NCBI GenBank assembly: GCA_018398815.1
Contig: CM031595.1
Span: 140,232,212 to 140,296,211, forward strand
DNA length: 64,000 nt
Direction: 5' to 3'
Source: Conus ventricosus
Taxonomy: Eukaryota; Mollusca; Gastropoda; Neogastropoda; Conidae
In this document: piece after piece, positions 58,176 to 64,000 of the stretch
Position numbering within the stretch: the first letter of the stretch is position 1
How the letters are laid out: every line of letters starts with the position of its first letter
Position numbers and translations under genes: made by a program
Notes under the pieces: model-generated
What the model was told of the DNA's origin: nothing
Databases searched by the model: none
Seen by the model: only the letters and a program-made list of their open reading frames with translations

Positions 58176-59050
58176 TTAGTTCCGTTTCCATTCAATGGCA
58201 AGGTCATCAGCTTTACTTGAAACGTCTGAAATATTCAGGTCAACGATAAAACTGCAGCATATGTACTCATCAAAATAAGACACCAATTCTGAGCTCAAGC
58301 CGTGGTCATTTCACATACAAATCCTCGCATATACAATGGCGGATCATTTTGTGTATGAGAGGACCTCCCCTCCCACCCCCAACCCCCATCCCCTTTTCTT
58401 TTTAAACTTTTCCTTTCTTTAAATGTTAATTGATCCACCATTGTGGACAATACGTATCCAGAGGAAGAACTGCTGATGTTTTGACTGTTGTTGGGGGAGA
58501 GGGGGTAAAGGTTGTATATTTGTGTAGCTTTCTTTTCTGGAATGAAGTTTTCAGGCGCTGTCGGATTTTCCCCCGCTTTTGGAACAAGAGCGGAAGGGGA
58601 GGGAGTGGTGATAGAAGAGACAGTGTTGGGTAGTGGGTGTCCGGAATCAACACCTAGCGACACCTAATCCGGCCCTGGCAGAGTGTATAACACTAAATTT
58701 CCCATGTAAAATGCTCACAGTTACGCTGAACCGGTCTGTCAGACACAGGATTAAGATGAAGATTAGTAACCATGAACGGTTTAAAATATTGTTAACGTTT
58801 CTTGATTTATCAGCGTAGAGACATTTCCTTGGTTCCAACAAAGACATTCAACAAAGACATACTAGGTCTAGTTCTAACATTATAAAGCCCAATTGAGTAC
58901 ATTACGGAGGGGCGTTTCAGGGCTGCCATCAAGTTGAGGGAAAAAAAACAACTCATCTTGAAAAAGGAACAAACTACAAACTGCAATATTTACAAATGTA
59001 CCACCAACAAATAACAATATAAGCAAATCAATTTTTTACTTTTTTTTTTT
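58176..59050. other. Unassigned sequence
   Basis: No gene recognised; 58,904-58,945 weakly resembles the 'gggctg.catca' part of the SINE-like repeat. Confidence 0.35.
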
Positions 59051-59152
59051 TGTGTGTGTGTGTGTTTTTTGTATCGTCAACTTATGGGCTCTGATTTTCT
59101 TCTCCCCATACCCGTCTCAACATCCCCCTTTCTTTCCCCCTCCACTCACGCT

Positions 59153-59154
<2 letters not shown>

Positions 59155-59214
<60 letters not shown>

Positions 59215-59223
59215 CTCTCTCCT

Positions 59224-59280
<57 letters not shown>

Positions 59281-59290
59281 TGCGCGCGCC
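59155..59290. repeat. (CT)n-(GT)n-(GC)n compound microsatellite
   Basis: CT, then GT, then GC alternation in order. Confidence 0.95.
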
Positions 59291-59955
59291 CATGTGTGTG
59301 TGAGTGTAATGAAGCAAAATCGGATTCAAATTGATCAAAATTGCGGGCTCCGTTATGTACGTCATAGCACATAACCGAAATCGACTGTGGCTTTCTGGCA
59401 AGGGCTACGTGGCATGACTGTCAACCCGGCCACCAAAAGGGCTCCACTGAAGGCAGCTTGCACAGTCTCTCGAGGTGATTCACTCACGGCACAACAGACA
59501 GAAGCAGGTGGATAAGGGGGTGTCAAATATTTGTATCACTGACTGGAAATGGGCCAGGATGAACAATACACCACAGGTCGAACAGTGGTCTGAAACAGCC
59601 CTGGAAGAGGAGGCTGCAAATATTGATTCAGAGCTGAGCATGAGCTTAAGGGCAGGGACGACAATACTCCACGGTGGTCTGTTGTAAGAATGATCGAAGT
59701 GGAAACTCAAACTCACAGGACAGGCGAATAAATTATAAAAAGAAATAACAATTTTTTTTTGAAAAAGTCTAAATTTCTTTTTCCTCAAGCTAACAAACCC
59801 TGCTGAACGGTATCATGGCTTTGCAAGTGTACTGGACTAGTTCTCACACCGCCAGGCGGACTTGATGAAACCGAAACCTAAATCGATCAGGACACAAGTG
59901 CTTCCCGACATATAAGCACCTGTAAGCTATGGACGGGCTTGTTCGGTGAAAATAT
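59291..59955. other. Unassigned sequence
   Basis: An open frame at 59,475-59,687 (+, 70 codons: WKWARMNNTPQVEQWSETAL) looks mildly protein-like but has no recognised family and no clear splice sites. Confidence 0.3.
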
Positions 59956-59974
59956 CGCACGCGCGCGCGCGCGC

Positions 59975-60014
<40 letters not shown>

Positions 60015-60092
60015 ACACGACACACACGCACACACGCGCACACACACACACACACACCACACACACACACACACACCACACACACAACACCT
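59956..60092. repeat. (GC)n-(CA)n microsatellite
   Basis: CGCG alternation, then CA with small breaks. Confidence 0.95.
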
Positions 60093-60256
60093 GCATGTTC
60101 TAGATCAATGCCAAATAAACACACACGTTGGCCACGTTTATTGTTTTAAACGAATCCGCCCTAACTTTTCCACTGAAAGGAACTCTTCTTTCGAAGCGAA
60201 GCTTACCTTGTGAGTGGTTTGAACACGGCTTCCTATTAAAACCCCCACAACTTCAC

Positions 60257-60257
60257 G

Positions 60258-60302
<45 letters not shown>

Positions 60303-60460
60303 GCTTTCACGCATGCCTGCATTAAAGCATACGTGCGCGCACGCGCGAGCACTTGTGTGTGTGTGATGTGTGTGTGTGTGTGTGTGTGTGTGAGTGTGTG
60401 TGTGTGTGTTGTGTGTGTGTTGTGTGTGTTGTGTGAGTGCGCGCGCGCGCACGCGTGCGC
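60257..60460. repeat. (GT)n and GC-alternating microsatellites
   Basis: Pure GT at 60,257-60,299 and 60,353-60,435, with GCGCGC runs at 60,334-60,350 and 60,438-60,460. Confidence 0.95.
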
Positions 60461-60544
60461 TAACTTGCACATGTGAAAACATAGCATGCAATTTCCAAAG
60501 GACCAATAGAATCTAGTTGCAAATATCATAATGTTTTGAGAACT

Positions 60545-61271
60545 AGTACTCTCATTGAGATGAAAGGCAAACTGTCTCATTGGGTTGAGGAAACAAGCTG
60601 TTACACTAAAGTGGGGGGAAAACAAGTAGGTCTGACTGAGGCGGATGGAAACACGTTATTTTCACTTGGGGGGGGGGGGGGGGGGGGGGGGGAACACGTT
60701 GTCTCACTGAGATGGAAAACATTTGTTTCATTGGGTGGGGAAACAAGTTGTCTCATGAGGAGGGGAAACAAGTTGTCTCACTGGGGTGGAGAAAAAAGTT
60801 GTCTCATTGGAGTGGGGAAAACAAGTTGTCTCATTGGGTGGGAGAAACAAGTTATCACATTGGAGAGGGAAAAACAAGTTTCTCATTTGGGTGGGGAAAC
60901 AAGTTGTCTCATTGGGTGAGAGAAACAGTTGTCTCAATTTGGTGGGGGGGAAACAAGTTGTCTCATTGGGTGGGGAAACAAGTGTCTCATTGGGGGGGGA
61001 AACAAGTTATCACATTGGAGTGGGGAAAACAAGTTGTCTCATCGGAAGTGGGGGGAAACAAATTGTCTCACTGGTGAAGGAAACAAGTTGTCTCATTGGT
61101 GGGGGAAACAAGTTGTCTCATGGGTGGGGGAAACAAGTTGTCTCATTGGAGTGGGGAAAACAAGTTGTCTTATTGGGTGGGGGAAACAAGTTATCACATT
61201 GGAGTGGGGGAAAACAAGTTGTCTCACTGGGGGGGGGGGGGGGGGGGGGGGGGGGAGAGGGACAAGTGTCT

Positions 61272-61309
<38 letters not shown>

Positions 61310-63400
61310 ACAAGTTGTCTCACTAGGGTGTGGGAAATAAGTTGTCTCATTGGAGTGGGGAAAACAAGTTGTCTCAGTGGGGTAAGGGAAACAGGTTGTC
61401 CACTGGGGTGGGCAAAACAGGTGTCTCACGGGGCGAGGGAAACAGTTGTCTCATTGGGGTGGGGGAAAACAGGTTGTCCACTGGGGTCGGAGAAACAGTT
61501 TGTCTCACTGGGGTGGGAGAAACAGGTTGTCTCATTGGGGGGGGGGGGGGGGGGGGTGACAGGTTGTCTCACTGGGTGGGAAACAGGTTGTCTCATTGGG
61601 GTGGGGAAACAGGTTGTCTCACTGGGGTGGGGGAAACAGTTGTCTCAATGGGGTGGGGGAAAACAGGTTGTCTCATTGGGGTGGGGGAAACAGGTTGTCT
61701 CACTGGGTGGGGGAAACGGTTGTCTCAATGGGGTGGGGGAAACAGGTTGTCTCACTGGGTGGGGGAAACAGGTTGTCTCAATGGGGTGGGGGAAACAGGT
61801 TGTCTCACTGGGTGGGAGAAACAGGTTGTCTCAAAGGGGTGGGGGAAACAGGTTGTCTGAATGGGGTGGTAAAACAGGTTGTCTCAATGGGGTGGGGGAA
61901 ACAGGTTGTCTCATTGGGGTGGGGGAAACAGGTTGTCTCAATGGGGTGGGGGAAAAACAGGTTGTCTCAATGGGTGGGGGAAACAGGTTGTCTCAATGGG
62001 GTGGGGGAAACAGGTTGTCTCAATGGGGTGGGGGAAACAGGTTGTCTCATTGGGGTGGGGGGAAACAGGTTGTCTCACTGGGTGGGGAAACAGGTTGTCT
62101 CAATGGGGTGGGGAAACAGATTGTCTCATTGGGGTGGGGGAAACAGGTGCTCAATGGGGTGGGGGAAACAGGTTGTCTCAATGGGGTGGGGGAAACAGGT
62201 TGTCTCATTGGGGTGGGGGGGAAACAGGTTGTCTCACTGGGGTGGGGGGAAACAGGTTGTCTCAATGGGGTGGTGGGAAACAGGTTGTCTCACTGGGTGG
62301 GGGAAACAGGTTGTCTCATTGGGGTGGGGGAAACAGGTTTTCTCACTGGGTGGGGGAAAACAGGTTTGTCTCAATGGGGTGAGGGAAACAGGCATGTCTC
62401 ACTGGGTGGGGGAAAACAGGTTGTCTCATGGGGGAGGGGGAAACAGGTTGTCTCATTGGGGGGTGGGGGGGGGAAACAGGTTGTCTCAATGGGTGGGGGA
62501 AATAGGTTGTCTCACTGGGGTGGGAGAAACAGTGTTGTCTCATTGGGGTGGGGGGAACAGGTTGTCTCACTGGGTGGGGGAAACAGGTTGTCTCAATGGG
62601 GTGGGGGAAACAGGTTGTCTCACTGGTGGGGAAACAGGTTGTCTCATTGGGGTGGGAGAAATAGGTTGTCTCACTGGGTGGGGGAGAAACAGGTTTGTCT
62701 GAATGGGGGGGGAAACAGGTTGTCTCACTGGGGTGGGGGAAACAGGTTTGTCTCAATGGGGTGGGGGAAAAACAGGTTGTCTCAATGGGGTGGGGAAACA
62801 GGTTGTCTCAATGGGGTGGGGGAAACAGGTTGTCTCAATGGGGTGGGGAAACAGGTTGTCTCATTTGGGTGGGGGAAACAGGTTGTCTCACTGGGGTGGG
62901 GAAACAGGTTGTCTCAATGGGGGTGGGGAAACAGGTTGTCTCACTGGGGTGGGGGAAACAGGTTGTCTCAATGGGGTGGGGGAAACAGGTTGTCTCAAGG
63001 GGTGGGGGAAACAGGTTGTCTCAATGGGGGTGGGGGAAACAGGTTGTCTCATTTGGGGTGGGGGAAACAGGTTGTCTCACTGGGGTGGGGAAACAGGTTG
63101 TCTCAATGGGGTGGGGGAAACAGGTTGTCTCACTGGGGTGGGGGAAACAGGTTGTCTCAATGGGGTGGGGAAACAGGTTGTCTCAATGGGGTGGGGGAAA
63201 CAGGTTGTCTCAATGGGGTGGGGGAAACAGGTTGTCTCATTTGGGTGGGGGAAACAGGTTGTCTCACTGGGTGGGGGAAACAGGTTGTCTCACTGGGTGG
63301 GAGAAACAGGTTGTTCGCACTGGGGTAGAGGAAACAGGTTGTCTCACTGGGCGAGGGAAACGATTCGCGTGAGTTGGATGGGGGACAGCAAGATGTCTAA
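60545..63400. repeat. 27-bp G-rich minisatellite, about 100 copies
   Basis: The unit starts AAACAGGTTGTCTCAATGGG and ends in GTGGGGG. Two sub-families are blocked: units with AAACAAGTTGTCTCATTGG dominate 60,560-61,380, and AAACAGGTTGTCTCA(A/C/T)TGG dominate 61,390-63,360. A 27-bp unit is nine codons, so a forward frame stays open for 799 codons (60,929-63,328). This is a repeat product, not a gene. Poly-G expansions interrupt at about 60,669, 61,229, 61,278 and 61,537. Confidence 0.95.
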
Positions 63401-64000
63401 CTGGGATGGGGGGGGGGGGGGGGGGGGGCAAAATGTTGTCTTTGGGGGAAAAGGGGGATGGGTGGAGAGTTGTCTCAGTTGGGGAAACAAATTGTCTCCC
63501 TGGGAAGCAGGTTCTGTCATTAGGGAGGATGTATGTGAAGATTGTGATTTCCTCGATGAAGATCTCCGAAAACAAGGGGAAATAATTTGTGTGGAGTTGT
63601 TCTTTTGATCAGTTATCAATTTATCATTAAAAGCTGGCTCAAATTTATGGTAGGCCCCAATACGCTTACGCGGATTATATAGTGTTTTAGAACAAAATCC
63701 TAATTGTGGCGTATGGCCACATATTGCCTCTCTGAAGCGGGGCACAGACACTGTTGTCTCTCACGAGGGGACGAGGAAAAACAATCCTCGCTCGCAAATC
63801 TTGCCTGCATTTTTTTCTTCTTCTTTTTTTTTGTGGACAAATCGGACGACCCGGAGGTTTGGCGTAAAAAGCCTGAAAACAACGGACCAAATAAGGCATG
63901 CGGTCTGATACATGTTTGGCGTGCAGGATAGGCAACACGTCAGGTGACTCGAGCAAGCGCGGGTTTTCGTGTTCTAATTGAACAACTGGTGAAAAGAGAT
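63401..64000. other. Unassigned sequence
   Basis: Poly-G at 63,409-63,428, then ordinary sequence without a recognised gene. Confidence 0.35.

Noticed and set aside
60929..63328. 799-codon open frame, glycine/valine-rich
   Set aside because: Produced by the 27-bp minisatellite, whose period is a multiple of three; no domain, start context or splice site.

Overview
The window is animal nuclear DNA from a repeat-rich invertebrate. I infer a mollusc, probably a gastropod, from long compound (CA/GT)n, (GA)n and (CT)n microsatellites, large minisatellites, LINE, LTR and SINE-like fragments, and intron-rich genes. No species call is possible from sequence alone. There are no bacterial-style operons, CRISPR arrays or recognisable rRNA/tRNA genes. 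One 100-base gap of Ns (43,901-44,000), long homopolymers and many one-base indels show that parts of the assembly (about 40.6-42.3 kb and 49.4-55.3 kb, probably also 11.6-25 kb) are of low base quality.

Two host genes can be supported, both on the + strand. The first is PLD6 (zucchini / mitochondrial cardiolipin hydrolase, a piRNA-biogenesis nuclease), with exons at 8,701-9,139 and 27,642-27,914. The second is an ependymin-related secreted protein, with separated exons at about 37.36-37.65 kb, 42.74-42.89 kb and perhaps 43.73-43.77 kb; its middle exons were not found.

The most interesting region is the 18.5-kb PLD6 intron. It holds a nearly complete but frame-broken Polinton/Maverick-like (adintovirus-type) element of about 16 kb. 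Its genes are a protein-primed-type family B DNA polymerase with all exonuclease and polymerase motifs (18.3-21.65 kb, +), a retroviral-type DDE integrase (22.0-22.96 kb, -), a major-capsid candidate (16.2-17.45 kb, +), a packaging-ATPase candidate (14.1-14.95 kb, -), a minor-capsid candidate (12.9-14.05 kb, -) and several small membrane or coiled-coil proteins. Its right part has an 11-12 bp iteron array (24.88-25.14 kb) and a paired direct-repeat block with nuclear-receptor-like DR1 motifs. A diverged inverted repeat at 11.31-11.56 kb and 27.29-27.47 kb brackets the whole, and is either its terminal inverted repeat or two copies of a dispersed repeat that also occurs at 34.5 and 42.4 kb.

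Other mobile elements are two non-LTR reverse-transcriptase fragments (about 7.96-8.39 kb and 36.06-37.32 kb, both -), an isolated retroelement gag fragment (28.81-29.23 kb, -), a 1.22-kb solo-LTR-like insert inside a (CA)n tract (31,353-32,572), and a full LTR-gag-LTR element with target-site duplication (47,120-54,954) that lacks a visible reverse transcriptase. Three large minisatellites (53-bp unit at 38.55-39.73 kb, 40-bp unit at 46.0-47.06 kb, 27-bp unit at 60.55-63.4 kb) give long open frames that are not genes. Several large palindromes (38.13-38.55, 44.33-44.95, 45.79-45.92 kb) lie next to these arrays. The rest is intergenic or intronic sequence in which I recognise nothing.
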